64,000 bases of DNA from Lunularia cruciata (GCA_948567375.1 OX419758.1:12591001-12655000); one strand, 5' to 3'; shown: positions 1 to 12,568, numbered from the stretch's first letter. Translations and numbers: made by a program. The notes: generated from the sequence alone by a model not told the origin.

Positions 1-3000
1 TTAATTAAGAATAGGTTAATTGAAGAGACCTTTTTCCTGGAAAAGTGAGCTGAGACTGCACCAGAACCGTTCTGCGAGAAGCACTTTTGGGCGAAACGCC
101 ATTTTGATTCATGGATCAGTGCTAAATGGAAAAGGTTATGCTGATCTGCAGTGGGAACAGTCATGTTGTTTGTCAAAAGAGCCAGCACATTTCACTCGGG
201 GTTGGGAATCGCGAGCAGGCGAGTACTAAATTGGCTCTTAATTTAGGTGTATTTATTGGCAATGGGGAAGAAATTGCAGTGCTTGCTGTTCTACAGTATG
301 AAATGAAGTAACCGACCACCCTAGCACATCGAATTCGATGGACGAGAATCGACATATTCTATCGACTGACAAGACCTCTTTGCACCTCCGATGGGTGAGG
401 CATGATGGGTCTTATGATGCAGCAGCAGAACAGCAACGGCGCGAGTTTTGCGGACGATTTCAAATGAGAGCAAAGAAATTGTGCTCAAATGCTACGAGTC
501 GATAACGGGCACAGTTTTCTTTCCTACTGTTCTTTGTTTGGTTGGGATTGGTTTGGGCTCCCTCCGAAAGATGCCTGTCCATGCTCCGAAGCCTGCGTTT
601 GCGGTCGCCAAAGCCTTGACTAAGTGGGGTTCAAACTTCATTTCATGTGCGGTCGACCGCGAGACATCGGAGCCTTGACCGAAGCTCTTCTGGCCTTGAC
701 CTCGGGGGAGCTTGATCCACATGCGGCCACGGTGTTGGCCTCAGATAGCGAAGGATGAAGGGTTTCGAATCACGGTAGTTCGGCCGCTTCCGGCAATTCG
801 GGTGTTTCCTCCCGGCCGGTTGGGGCTCGTCGCCTAAAGGGGCAGTTTAACGAGAATATTCCCGAAAACAGCGAAAATAATTCGAAAACGGAGACTGTTG
901 TCGAAAACGCCGGTAGCATTTAGAGATTATCCTGTGAATGGAGGTTCCCGGTTTTTAGACACATTCTCGAGTGTTACAGTTGGGGAAGATTTTGTCGAAA
1001 TGTGATAAGAATACCGCAATATAGAGTAGTGGACATGGAACATGCGGCTGTCCAAACGACAACAGTGTTGTGTCTCTAATGAGAGCCAAGGAGGACAAAA
1101 CAGGGAGCAGGGTAGAAGCACCTCCGGTTGCTGTTAAGGGTGATGAATGGTGCTCGCACCAATTTGGACCCCACGTGGATCAGGCTTCGGGAGTTCTAAA
1201 GGTACACACTTCGGCGGGAGAGGGGGTTTCTTCCGTTGCTGTACAGTAGTAGTATGGATGCATTCGTCAGTTGATGCCTTGGGGCCGATTACAAACAACC
1301 TGATGACCCACTCTTAGTTGAGTTCACATGTGCTTGGCTCATCCATGACGCAAGTCCTTCAAAACGCGAAATTCACTCCAAATTCTCACGGTGAGTATCT
1401 GGTCAACAAAGCAGTGGTTCGGGTACAGCCACGCGTGCACCAAGAACCTCGCGCCGCAGCCCTTCGGCAGTGCTCCACTGTAATTAGCTTGCTTTGATGC
1501 CTCGGAGATGCACTCTCAATCGGCGGGTGACACATGAAACCTCTCTCTCTTGGGAACCATGTGAGGCAAACAAATTCTCCATGTGAGCCAGCCAGCAGCG
1601 TTCTAGACGACATCCACCATGTTCTGTTTGATCCCCAAGCCCTTCTCTGCCCTTCCCGACTAAAGCGAATTCTTGGCCCGGTACAAGCAAAAGTTTTGCT
1701 TATCTTACGGTCGTCAGCGGTTTCCAACCCAATTAAATACGTGCGGGTCCGTAAAAGTGCCCAAACAGTGCCAGACAAACGTAGCCTTAGGCGGGTGATT
1801 CTATCCTAGACGAGGTATACGACACTCTCAGCAGGTCTCGCCGGACACAAACAAACCCCACACACACCACAACAGGGATTCGTTACTACTTCTGTTACTT
1901 CTCCAACAGATTATGTGTGCTGCTGCTTAGCAAGTATTCGACAGCTTGCTTGCCCATTCCCTTGTTTCGTTGCGGAGCCAAGGCATGAGATGGGCTTCAA
2001 ATGTTGGGCTATGCCATGCAAAGCTCGACCCTGTTGTTGTTGACCTTGTTGTTGTTGTTCTTTTTATAGTCTCCCGTCCTTCCGCGCGGCCGAATGATAA
2101 ATAATACATACGGATGTAGAAGTCCATGGCCATGCCAGCTCTTTAACTTCTATTTTACAATAAAATGGAGGCTACGTTATCTCGGAGAAAGTCCTCAGCA
2201 GCAGAATGTCGCGGCACCTAGCTGCAGATCGTCTACGATCAGTGACTGTCAACTTTCCCCTTCCTTCAATCTCCGTGGAGATAGAAATAATATATGGAGA
2301 GATGGTCCTGTTTAACGTTACATAGTTGATGCACGAGTTGAACGCCCCCATCCTGAAGCAATTGCCTTGAAAGACCGCTTTGGTATGAAAAGGAATCATT
2401 CCCTTGTCCTTCGCGCTGGTTAGATAGTAGTTGTGGTGGTGGTTGCACTCATAGGAATCCGATTCGTTCGTTAAGCCATGTCACTTCCAGACTACCACAG
2501 TATGACCTTTTACCACGTGCTTCCCAACTTGCAATTTTCTGGAAAGACATCATTATGACATATTGGGCTAGTATCATGATTGCCCAGGATTAGCCTGCGT
2601 CTTCGGTCCATAGGAGAGAAGTTTTCTTGCTAGGCCCCAGTTTCGAAAGGTTCTTGGCATGGGGCCATGCCAACAGCAATCTCAGAATATCCAACAAAGA
2701 CATGCAGATGAAAACGCTCCTAATTCAGTCAACAATAATTTGCGAGCTCACTTCTGTCTGAACTAAATATGCGACATCAAGTTTATAATATCTCCGTCCC
2801 TCTCCTCCCTCGGGGAAGTCAGATCTGCTGCCAGAGAAGCTTAACAGGTTGCATTATGTCCCAAGTGTGTGTGACCTGGTCCGAACAAATGCCGAAGGAG
2901 TGCATTCATTTTATTCATCCATGTATTCCGCTGGTTTTACCCTCGATGTATACCATTGGTACCCTGAAAGTGGGAGTGGATTATCAGCTAGACGGTGGTG

Positions 3001-3753
3001 AACGACGTACCCGGGTTATAGTTCCAGCACAGCACAGTGGTGGTGTAGTAGGAGGAGGAGAAATGCAACAGTAAAGCAGGAGATCGGAGTAACAAATCTC
3101 TTGCAGCAGCCTTATTGAAGGACGTACATCCGAGGGTGCTATGAGCTCCTACAGTGCAAACAAGCTCTGAAGCTCTGGAGGGGATGATTTATGGTGGTTG
3201 AGATCGTCGCCCCGACAGAATCTCAACACCGTACTTAACGAGGTCAGGGGTTCACATGGGGAAGAAAAGACGACAATCACTACACTACATACACTCAGCT
3301 CTAGAGCGTGCTCGGGGAATGAATTTTACTGTACAGTAGAAGTTGGCAAAGACAGAAAAATTTTCTCGTTACACGTGCGCGTAAGAAGAAAGCGCGGATC
3401 TCGTCCTCAATGTCGAAATGGACATTGTAGGGTAATGAGATTGGCACGAAGAAGACAGCCAACGTGGCCTCGTGCAGCACGCTGGACCGCTACAGTTGAC
3501 TTAAAAGTACAGTGAGTGACGATCCCTGTTCACACAGAAACGGTTGGACATGACCATGAACTCCCCGACGAGTAGTGCTCTCGACCACATTTATGAGCTT
3601 GCCATTGATGGAAACCTCACAGACGTGAGATTTGCATGCTGCTCCATACCGAATTTCCAATCCTATAGTTAGAGCAAGCCATTCGCAAATTCCTTCTCTA
3701 TTGATAGCGGCAGCACGCGAGAGCCTCGTCATTAACAACTCCCAAATCTATCT
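1..3753. other. Intergenic DNA, no recognisable gene
   Basis: I read both strands and found no conserved domain, tRNA or transposon signature. Open frames here are at most 130 codons, overlap each other on both strands, and show no recognisable motif. Base composition is mixed, unlike the AT-rich DNA after 16 kb. A distal promoter or a decayed gene cannot be excluded. Confidence 0.5.
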
Positions 3754-3850
3754 ATTGGGGCTTAGCCCCATGTTACCTTTTTTTGTCTCTCCCTTGTACG
3801 GCTTGATGGGGTCTTCCCATCCTTCATTTATCCTACGCGGTCGCCTTTCT
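3754..3850 (+). repeat. R95 short dispersed repeat, copy A
   Basis: One of six related segments in the first 25 kb. It opens with a perfect hairpin GGGGC-TTA-GCCCC (3757-3769), continues through a TTTTGTCTCTCCC stretch and GATGGGGTCTTCCCATCC, itself nearly palindromic, and ends near CTACGCGGTCGC. Copies occur in both orientations, which fits a small non-autonomous transposon (MITE or SINE-like), but I see no clear target duplication. The family is not one I recognise. Confidence 0.65.
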
Positions 3851-3904
3851 CTTCCAATCTATCTCAACCAACCATCTATTTCAACCATCTATCCCAAATC
3901 TATT

Positions 3905-3999
3905 ATTGGGGCTTAACCCCGCTTTACCTCTTTTGTCCCTCCTTTGTACGCTTCGATGGGGTCTTCCCATCCTTGATGTGTTCTACGTGGTAACCTTTC
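3905..3999 (+). repeat. R95 short dispersed repeat, copy B
   Basis: Second copy, in the same orientation as copy A and about 55 bp downstream of it. The hairpin is changed to GGGGCTTAACCCC, and the distal end reads CTACGTGGTAAC instead of CTACGCGGTCGC. The spacer between copies A and B carries short CCATCTAT-type repeats. The differences from copy A are mostly C-to-T or G-to-A, so this copy looks older. Confidence 0.6.
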
Positions 4000-4344
4000 T
4001 CATGTTGTTTCTCAACCCCGCACAATCGAATTGGCGATTCATTCCCACCCGCATGGCGAAACCGTTACACCCGAGAAAAAAATGGATGCCCTGCCTTCCT
4101 GCTGTAATGACGACAAATCCAACCAGAGATTCCTCACCAAAAATCAAATGACTCGACATTTCGTTGGCCATACTCGGCATCACGCGCAAGCGCGAGATTG
4201 CACTTCAGCAAGAATCTAACAGGACAAACAGGCCAACCCAACAAGCGTAATCCAACTCCCGATTAAGAAGCCCCAGTTGTGGAAAGGCTCCATAAACGGC
4301 CGTGCAGAGTAGAATAGGACACTATTCCCGGTCGGTGAGGATCA

Positions 4345-4374
4345 GAATCCGAATCTGAATCCGAATCTGAATCC
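4345..4374 (+). repeat. Hexamer tandem repeat
   Basis: Five tandem hexamers alternate GAATCC and GAATCT. It is a short microsatellite-like run with no evident coding context. Confidence 0.8.
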
Positions 4375-4529
4375 CACCCTTCATTTCCTATGAATCTCAG
4401 TGGGACACGTCCCGACAGGCCAAAATCAGACGGGATGCGATTCGAAACCCGAAACCCGATCGCGGTTAGGGAGGTACTCTAACTGCGCTGTTCCAGCGTG
4501 GTTACTACACTGCAGGACTATAGCTGGTA

Positions 4530-4585
4530 TAAAAAGGGCGACGGCGTAGAAAACACGAAGGATGGGAAGACCCCATCAAGCCTTA
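4530..4585 (-). repeat. R95 short dispersed repeat, copy D, truncated
   Basis: Reverse-oriented partial copy. It carries the complement of the CTACGCGGTCGC end (here GCGACGGCGTAG), then the GATGGGAAGACCCCATC core, and is lost before the GGGGCTTAGCCCC hairpin. It sits next to a TATAAAAAGG string at about 4528. Confidence 0.55.
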
Positions 4586-7500
4586 TAAAGAGGGGTCGTC
4601 GCTTTCGGGACGGATCTCATGAAGCGACGGAAGTATTTTCCGTAGTGCTAAATCACGTTCGCCTCCCATATTTAGTGAGCTTGAAGTTCGCGAACATGAC
4701 TTTACATTTCATTTGGTTTCGTTCATTTCGTGTTCTTTAGTTTCAGAGACTGTCAGTTGGTGCATCTATCAAGATACTTGGTGGGCATGTTCTCCATTGC
4801 ATCCAATATCATGCAACTCATTCATTATCCCTTTACCCGCACTCTCCAGAACAGGGTCCAGAATGGGCTGTTTTCTGAGCTTCTTGCTTCCAAGGAAACA
4901 GCTTCCACGACAATAGGCATCAAGGCATGAGTTGTTCCACAAAGTTCATTGCAGTGACCGTGGTAACACCTCGTTTGCGTTTGATGGATAAGATAATAAA
5001 TACAACCTTTTTCCCATTCCCTGCCAACTTGGATTGGCATTAATAACACGTTATTATAGCTCTAAAGGCATTCGGTAGGAGGGCAACAAATCTTGTAAGC
5101 CTTCCAATGTCCAGTTTATCTGAAATGCAAATCGTCTTCAAGAAGTTTCCAAGACATTAAAGAACATATCATATTCATTCGTTCTCGAGTGGGACTTTTA
5201 CCACGAAGCATTTGAGCAATGAATCTCACCGGGAAGTGTGCCCTTGAAAGCTAATCCAAACGACAGCTGAGAACCTACTTGTGCTCATCAAACCATCCTT
5301 TTAGAGATAAAGGTGTTGCTTGATCTGTTGAATTAAAGGTATTTTTATAAAACTGAAGAAGAGCTTCTTCCCCTCCAGCCTTAGAAGTGCAGTATCTATT
5401 CGTTGAATAGTATACATAGTTAGAATACGCCACCTTCGCATGGCTGACCAAGGTTAGAACGAGAAATGTACCACGGGCATATTGTTCCTATTTTTAGAGG
5501 TCACTAAACAAAGCTGTATCTCTTACAATTGAACGTTCAAAAAGTCCAAAACAGGGTTCCATAAAGATCCGTAAACCATGATAATCTCGTAGATTATGTT
5601 CAGGGGAATCGTGCAACGGATCTTCGTAATATGTACTCGTCTCAAACTCAGGCATACGCACTAAATTCTTGATTCTAAAAGGACCTTAGGAGGTTATGTA
5701 AACAGTCTCACAAACAAAGAGATGTGAAGGGAGACAGTGGAAATGCCGGTTGGCAGTTTATCTGATTCGAGATCACGATTCATGACAATGGAACTGCAGT
5801 ATACGGATGGAGAGAGCGAGCACATGATGAGGGTGGTGCTCCACTCTCGTAGATGCACGTACTTACTCACCGCATTGCACCAGCACTGTCTAAGTGAAGT
5901 GCAGAAGTTTAATTGATGCGTCCGTCCGTCTGGCTTTGCTGTCTTCGGTACTTTGATCCGTGTTAGAAAGACTCTGGAATTTCGCTTTTCCGTGAAGTGG
6001 TGGGCCATGTTGATACCAACAACATCCGTCCTTCTCAGACAAGAGCATGGATCAATGGAAAGCTTGATCCTTGCTTTCTCGCTGGATGCAGTGCCAAAGT
6101 GCCGATTGAATCTCGAAAGAACGTATATTAGTAGTTCGGTGGGGACGCGTCCTTATGTATGAAGTGGTACGGGGTTGTACGAAGAAGAAGTGAGTCATGA
6201 GAACAGAGGGTTAACTCTGAATTGGTTGCATGTTTTGGACATGTTGTATAGAAGGGGGGAACGGCGTTGTCCTCATCCATTCGGTTGGAATCTATCTATC
6301 TACTAGTACTACTACTAGTCCCCGTCATCTATCATCCATAAGTTAGAAGTCCTTCGAACATGTTCAATCGAGAGCGAAAGAAGGAACATAGTGTTGAACC
6401 TCTAGTCACTCAACGAGACGTATATATCTTGAGTGAGAGCGAAAAGGGGGGATCATCCCAATTCAGTTCCAATCAGACACCGACCATTGTTAGCTTGAGA
6501 GCAGAACCTGGAGATCTACACAGTTCCTTGTGCACATTTCCGGTCCATACGTGGAGAACGACACCTGGGAGTTTACTGTGGGAGCTGAAGAAGCTCCGTG
6601 ATGTGAGTTGTGAACTGGAATTTGGATAAGCTCAACTGTTAATATCGAGAAAATACACTGCATTTCTTCACTGATGGGAAGGGCTTAACTCAGAAGCTAC
6701 CGACCACTCTGCACATTAACCCAGACATCACGGTGGGCATGTGACATCCGATCAATGCCTACGGAGGATATCACATACAGCATTGGATCTGCATTAGTCG
6801 GACATCCACTTAAGACAAACAGTATGTGGGGCTCCAAATTTAGCCTTCTATCATCATCGTCTGTGTGTGGAAAGTGTTGGCCATCTTCCTTTCCAAGAAA
6901 CAAAGCACTATGTACAGGGAGGGATCATGAAATTGGATCTCTTCGTGGGTTCAAGGAGCAACGAAACTCATACCTCCATAATCCCTCAGAACTGGGAGCG
7001 ACGAGATGCATGTATGCACTTGCACCTGCCCCAACCAGACGAACACACGAATGAAACCTCTCAAGGGACGTAAGGCCATGGGTGGTAATTGCCACATCTT
7101 GTTGAAAACAAATCAGTAGAAACTCAGTGTTGTCTGTCTTATGGATCTTACACCCACTGTACTCATAACCTCTCCCTCATTTGCAGACAGATACACCCTT
7201 GTATAGAAAGCGGGACACATTTTCCTTTCCCAGTAATCCTCAATCGCAACTTGATTAGGTCTGGAAGTTCATATACGGGTGAGTCTCCAGCGTTGCCGCC
7301 ATCGACTCATAAAGACACGTATAGACCCCCTCTTCCGATTACAGGACAAAACAAAAACACGTGTGCTCCACCTATGGACTTAGACACTTCGCTGGTACTG
7401 TTAATATCCGTCTACAGCTAGCGCTCGGGGTTTTAGGGACTCACTTTGATTGTTTCCTTCAGCACCCTTCTTCATCATATCCGTGCTTGTACTCGAAACC

Positions 7501-8640
7501 TTACAGTTCATAGAATTGAAGACCTAAGCTGGACTGCACCCGACCCTTACATCATGAAGGCACAAAAAGGCCAATAAGTACTGCAAGTTCGAACCGGTAA
7601 TTACAGAAACACGTTTTCGCAATCAAAGGTCGCATCAGAACGGTCACAAAAAGTTTCAGAAACAAAAGCGAGGGACTCTTAACCAGAGCCCGAAGATCAC
7701 CTCGTTGTGCACAGATTGTTTTATATAACTCCACTTGACACCAAAGGTAGCTTTGCCTACCGTATAAAAACATAATTGTGAACCCTGAAACGTACCTTTT
7801 GATCTGGAGGTTCAAGAACCAGAGTTGATTTGGAAGTCAGCTGTTGACTATCATACTGCAATGCGGGTCTAGTAACGTGCTCGCATAACTCGCAGCTGAA
7901 GCAACTGCACCTCCTGCCGGAACAGCCTGTGCGTAAAAGCTGATAAAACACCAAAGAAACAAACTCTGGATGATAACAGCTGTGAATGACTTGTCCGTTT
8001 ACGAAAATGAGAAACGAAATTCTCTCAGGATCCGACTAAAGAAAATAAAAGGAATACATGCGTTCAGAAGCAATCGTGAATGGTTCTGGAAGGATTAATT
8101 CACGCGAGAAAGAGTAAAGCCAAAACATGAGACGAATTCATAGAGTGAACGATTGCGCAGCTTGAACAAAAAGAGGTGAAAATTTTCACAAGGTGTTATA
8201 ATACAGAGTGGTACATTACTGAATCAAGGTCATATACTCGCAAGAGTCTAAGAGGCTAAAGTCTAAAGTTTGGAGGAGATTGCATTCCCCTCGGCCTACA
8301 AAACACTGATTTGATTTCGGCTAGAAACTACTGTGAGAAGACATTTGCTGAGAGAAGAGCCCCCAGAATAGGCCTCGTAGTATTCCAATCCGTGAGTCCT
8401 ATCATTGACGCGGCGCGGCACCGCAGACCCCTTTGAGTACAAGAAAGAGACTGATGGTGCGGCGCTCAGCAGAGTAGGGGCGGCAAGAATAAGAGTAGAA
8501 TGATCTCCCCCTGGCCTGGTTGAAAAGAGCCGAATGTGGCAGGTGGCTCGCGATGAATGCAGAGTTCCACCTTTCGGACACCGGCGTAATTCCACCTCGG
8601 GCTCCCATCGAATCAAATTGCAGAAACGAGTGCAAACAAT
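4586..8640. other. Intergenic DNA, no recognisable gene
   Basis: Scattered open frames of 60-106 codons lie on both strands with no family motif I recognise. One frame at about 6799-7073 stays open for roughly 90 codons, and another at about 6480-6590 reads like possible coding sequence, but neither can be joined into a credible gene. The part next to 8640 would hold the 3' UTR of the minus-strand bHLH gene. Confidence 0.45.
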
Positions 8641-9528
8641 TTACGAAGGCGACTGCTCGGCCTCGTCGACGGCATTGGCGAGAGCCTGCATGGCTTGGAC
8701 TTGCATCTGAAGAAACATGACGAAATCGGCTGTCTCGTCTAGTAGAGAGGTGGTATCCATGTGCGTGCCCCCGGGCACGAGTCTTTGCAAGGCAATGAAT
8801 CGGCTTTCGAGGTCCTGCTCCTGCTCGACGCTGGAGATTTGTTGATGTTGTTGATCGACTATTTTGCATGATCGGGAGGACCTGCTCCTGGGCCTGGCCA
8901 AAGACTTCACCCTCCGGAGAACGGGCTTGGGCTTCCAAGAGCTGCTTCTCAAAAGTCGCCTTTTACTCTTGTTCCTCAAAGCAAGCTTCCTAAGAATAGC
9001 CCGTCTGCTCGTTTCCAAATAGCATTCATGATTTCTGCAACAATATTCCCTGTCTCCCTTGCGTAACATGCGCCCAGCCAAGTTCCTTCTACCAGCTAAT
9101 CTTTTCCTTTGTACAAACAGATTACCGTAACTGCGCATCAACCTGCTACTGGCGCTCTCCGTTCTTTCCTGAGGGCAGCCACACTCAGTTCCATGGTTCG
9201 ATGAAATCGATTCGGCTGGACGCACACCACCTGGTTCAGAAGTTCTCACTGATTGCTGGGCAACTGCCTCCATGGAAGAAGTTGCAAGCTTCTGGCCCAG
9301 TGCATCGCTCCATGAGGCTCCACTGCCGGAAATCGCAAGTGAGGCATCGGCAGCGAATTGAATTGCTTTGAAACGATCCGAGACGCTGGAGAGACCAACA
9401 GACTGGTTCACGATGTTGTAGGCGGGTAAGAACGACTTCAAGAACGAGGCAGAAAACTCGGAACTGTCCTGGATGATGCTGTTTGTTTGCAACGGAATTC
9501 CACTACTGTCACTCAGGACGTGATCCAT
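8641..9528 (-). CDS. Atypical (non-DNA-binding) bHLH regulator, IBH1/AIF-like
   Basis: This single open frame encodes 295 residues. The C-terminal part has a helix-loop-helix: helix 1 at about residues 239-252 (motif ALQRLVPGG at 246-254), a short loop, and helix 2 at about 260-284 (LLDETADFVMFLQMQVQAMQ). Upstream, about 172-222 is rich in Arg/Lys/Ser (RRAILRKLALRNKSKRRL) but lacks the His-Glu-Arg pattern needed for E-box binding. Proteins of this class (IBH1, AIF, UPB1) are nuclear and repress growth-promoting bHLH factors by forming inactive dimers, often in brassinosteroid or cell-elongation pathways. The N-terminal 170 residues are Ser-rich with no known domain, making it longer than typical IBH1-like proteins. 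The start ATG at 9526-9528 is the first in frame and has a CACAATGG context. An intron or further upstream exon cannot be excluded. HLH assignment is firm; the subfamily is inference. Confidence 0.78.
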   Translation of the reverse strand: MDHVLSDSSGIPLQTNSIIQDSSEFSASFLKSFLPAYNIVNQSVGLSSVSDRFKAIQFAADASLAISGSGASWSDALGQKLATSSMEAVAQQSVRTSEPGGVRPAESISSNHGTECGCPQERTESASSRLMRSYGNLFVQRKRLAGRRNLAGRMLRKGDREYCCRNHECYLETSRRAILRKLALRNKSKRRLLRSSSWKPKPVLRRVKSLARPRSRSSRSCKIVDQQHQQISSVEQEQDLESRFIALQRLVPGGTHMDTTSLLDETADFVMFLQMQVQAMQALANAVDEAEQSPS

Positions 9529-9610
9529 TGTGGCAGACCACTGGTGCTTGGGGCAATTGAACGACTACTCCAAAGACTTCCCTACAGATTACTAGTACTG
9601 AATCAATCAG

Positions 9611-9844
9611 TCACGATTTCTTGACCTTCTTCGCTGAGTCGAGAAAAAGCTTTACAGCTTCCTTCCGATCAAACCAGTTCCGAATTGTGCTTATGGTACC
9701 AACTAAGACTGAGACATTAAAATTCCGACGTGATAGCTCTCGTTCGTGTTCCAGATGATGGAACACCGACAACGATGACGACAGTAGTTCTTCCACCCGG
9801 AGAGAAAACGCCTGGATGGGTTTGGTAGCTCTTTGCAGACGCAA
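9611..9844 (-). promoter_or_regulatory. Possible upstream ORF in the bHLH leader
   Basis: A 77-codon frame on the same strand ends 82 nt before the bHLH start codon. If the transcript begins in the pyrimidine-rich stretch further upstream, this frame would be a long uORF that could limit translation of the regulator. The peptide has no motif I know. Alternatively it is chance, or part of an intron. Conserved uORFs are known for some plant bHLH genes (SAC51 family), which makes the possibility worth noting. Confidence 0.3.
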
Positions 9845-9939
9845 GCCGAGATTCGCTTAAGAGGCTAATCTCTGTATCAGACACGCAATTGGAGTGAAAG
9901 AATGAGTAGAAGATAGGAAAAAGGATATTTCTGAGTCTG

Positions 9940-10165
9940 TATTTGAAAGGGAGAGAGAGAGACTAAGGTAGGAAGCAGGCAGGAGAGATGAGGTAGAAGA
10001 GAGGACGGGAGACGTATGTGTGGGTCTCTAAAACTATTTCACCCTTCTCTCTGAGTCGCAATAACCCTTTTGGCTTCCCACGCTCTTGAGTCTGGGTACA
10101 CCAGTACAGGCAACAGCAGGAAGGAGGTGAGGAGAGAGAGGCAGCAGGAGGAGGAGGGACCTGTC
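9940..10165 (-). promoter_or_regulatory. Pyrimidine-rich leader/promoter of the bHLH gene
   Basis: On the minus strand this stretch is strongly CT-rich; on the plus strand it reads GAGAGAGAGAGAC, AGGAGGTGAGGAGAGAGAGG and AGGAGGAGGAGGG. CT-rich runs (Y patches) are typical of plant core promoters and 5' UTRs, and its position 0.4-0.6 kb upstream of the start codon fits. No clear TATA box was identified. Confidence 0.35.
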
Positions 10166-11225
10166 AGCAACTGACCTTTGAAAAAAAATGCCCGAGCTCA
10201 AGCTCTTTGAAGTAACATGAATCGCCGGACACGAGGGGAAGGTGCTCCCAAGAGCGCCACTAGAGTACAAATGCTGACCTTAGACATAGGGTTCAAGATA
10301 ACGGTGACTTTGGTGGTGCTGGGCATCCCTTTTGGGACATCGCGACGTAAGCCAACACCAGTTTCTGACCACCGATTGATTTGATCGATTTCTCCGTCCA
10401 AGTTAAGGATTTCTGCTGCTGCTGCTGGTAAATACAAACGACACCGAGAGAGAGCGCTTGGTGAATGGAAGAGAAAGTGAAGAAGAGCCACCAGCTGGTG
10501 GCGGGTATATGGCTACGGTAGCCGGTACTACAGTAGCGTGGTCCTGCTCAACGGGGTGGGTAAATAAGATTACGGGCTGGAGGCGAACCCGGCGGCACAG
10601 CCACGGCTGCGGGATTCATCGGGCCAGTGCCGGGCCGGTCAGCCTGCACAACGGGACGAGCTTCCTTTTGTCCCGGTCTTTCTCTAGCCGCGTAATGATG
10701 GTTATGTATGGCCATAAAGATTGCTGTTATCCGCTATGTCCCCATAGATTCACCCATGCTGTACTATCATCGCTAATATCATGAACCGGTGATGCTCAAG
10801 GTCATATAAAATCCGATAAAAAAGCTGTTGAATTACTGATTTCACATCAATAATCCGATATCAGTATCGGATTCGATTACTGATTATCCTGATCTCTCGC
10901 AAATCTCGGAATATCTAGATACGTCTCTCTAACAACACTACTTCCGAGTACAAATGAACCTTCCTTGAACGACCGGGTGATGAGAGTGTCCAACTGTAAT
11001 TCTGAAATTGATTTCTAGTGAAGATGATAATATTAGAGGAACTCCATTTCAGCGAAGCATTTATATTTCCAAAATCAAAGTTAACTAATTACAAAAGTCT
11101 GAAAATTGTGATTCACATGCATTGATGATGTTCCACATCATGTTTTCCTATGTATAACAGTTTTTTAAAAGAAAAGCAGCTCATGAACATATCAAATCTC
11201 TATTCCATCAAAGTCACAAAAGGAA
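10166..11225. other. Upstream intergenic DNA with a perfect short hairpin
   Basis: This holds a CTG trinucleotide run near 10411-10425 and a GC-rich stretch at about 10500-10690. It also has a perfect inverted repeat AATCCGATA-TCAG-TATCGGATT at 10852-10873. No gene is supported, and open frames stay below 110 codons. Confidence 0.5.
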
Positions 11226-11324
11226 AAAAGAGCGACCGCGTAGAAAACACGAAGGATGGGAAGACCCCCATCGAACCGTACAAGGGTGAGACAACACAGG
11301 TAAAATGGGGCTAAGCCCCAATAG
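11226..11324 (-). repeat. R95 short dispersed repeat, copy E, full length
   Basis: Best reverse-oriented copy. From left to right it has GCGACCGCGTAG, GATGGGAAGACCCCCATC, and the hairpin GGGGC-TAA-GCCCC at 11307-11319. It matches copies A and C end to end, so it helps define the unit as about 95-100 bp. Confidence 0.65.
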
Positions 11325-12568
11325 AGTCGACAAAAAGTCGCAAAAGTAGATGGGTCTAAACTAAAACAAAGGTTAGTCAGACGAACTCATTGACCTCAAC
11401 GTCTTGTTTCTTGGCCCACGGAGCCATCCCGTTCGTGAAAAGATAGAGAAACAAAATGCAATTTCGTCCCAACACTTACATTATTGGAACCACCCTAGAC
11501 GAAAATCTCCCTGGCGAGCACAGGACTCTATCAGGTTACAGTATGGCTACCGGGATCCTATGGATTTACCATCGTAGCGCGTTACCAAATCTATCTAGGG
11601 ATTTTAATTGTACTCCGGATCAGTTAACGTGCTAGTTCAAGACTTACTGGTGTTAGCCTTGACAAGAGATCTGGCAAATGAGTTATCGATAACTGTCGCT
11701 CTCATCAGGGCTTGGCAGTCTGATGTGGTATCCTTACATGTCTGCGAGCATGACAAAATGAGATGTATTTGGAAATGTTTTGCATTCAACTTTTGTATAC
11801 GCAGGATCTCATCTCCCATGCGAATTTTGCCGCGTCAAATTCTTCACACATGCGTACCATGTCAGCGATAGAGAGTGCGGGTAGTCATTTGGCCATATTG
11901 AAAAGTAATGCCAACCTGTGGGAATGAGTAGCAACATCTGCATGTGAAGATGGATAAATCTTAATTTGGTAACATCCAGTTGAATTGCATGCAAACTTGC
12001 AGTCTCCTTGACGGAATGACGCAGGCACCGTGTGGTAAACCCCGGTTGGATGGGAGTGAATGCTACAAGTAGACATAACACGCCTTACTGTATGATGATG
12101 GATCCGACGCTTGGGAAGTTACCACGAGTGTGAATCCCGGTGCTTTTGCAGAGGTGCACTCCAGGGCAAGCTGGCCGGCGGAAGGCGGCTGGGCTCGTTA
12201 AGGGACGCCGTGAGAACTGAAATTCAACGATAGCAAATCTTGAGGTGGCCCGCTACTCTAGCTGTGGTACAAAAGCGAACTTTATGATTGAATGCTTAGC
12301 CAGCGAGATATCCTGAGATCGTGCCCCGGACTTCTATGAAACCATGGTTACCTAGGGTGAACGAGACCGCTAGAGTTAGGTTCTCGTCCAGGTATCGGGC
12401 AGGACAGGTTTGCGAAAGTCTTACTATTAGATGGCAGGCATGGCATGACGGGGTTGTGGTCACGAGTTTATTGATGACTTCGAAGTTGGAGAGAAGAGAG
12501 GCATTGTAATTTTCTTTCTTGTGGACAGGTTGTGTTCCGATATGGAACGCAGTAAAAAGTAAAATAAT
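11325..12568. other. Intergenic DNA, no recognisable gene
   Basis: No motif-bearing frame was found. The longest frame (12296-12709, minus) has a hydrophobic run but overlaps repeat copy F, so I do not call it a gene. Confidence 0.45.

Noticed and set aside
1386..1778. 130-codon minus-strand frame
   Set aside because: No motif, overlapping frames on both strands, composition like surrounding intergenic DNA.
8402..8938. 178-codon frame on the same strand as the bHLH gene
   Set aside because: It overlaps the HLH-coding part in another frame and has no domain, whereas the chosen frame has a clear HLH.
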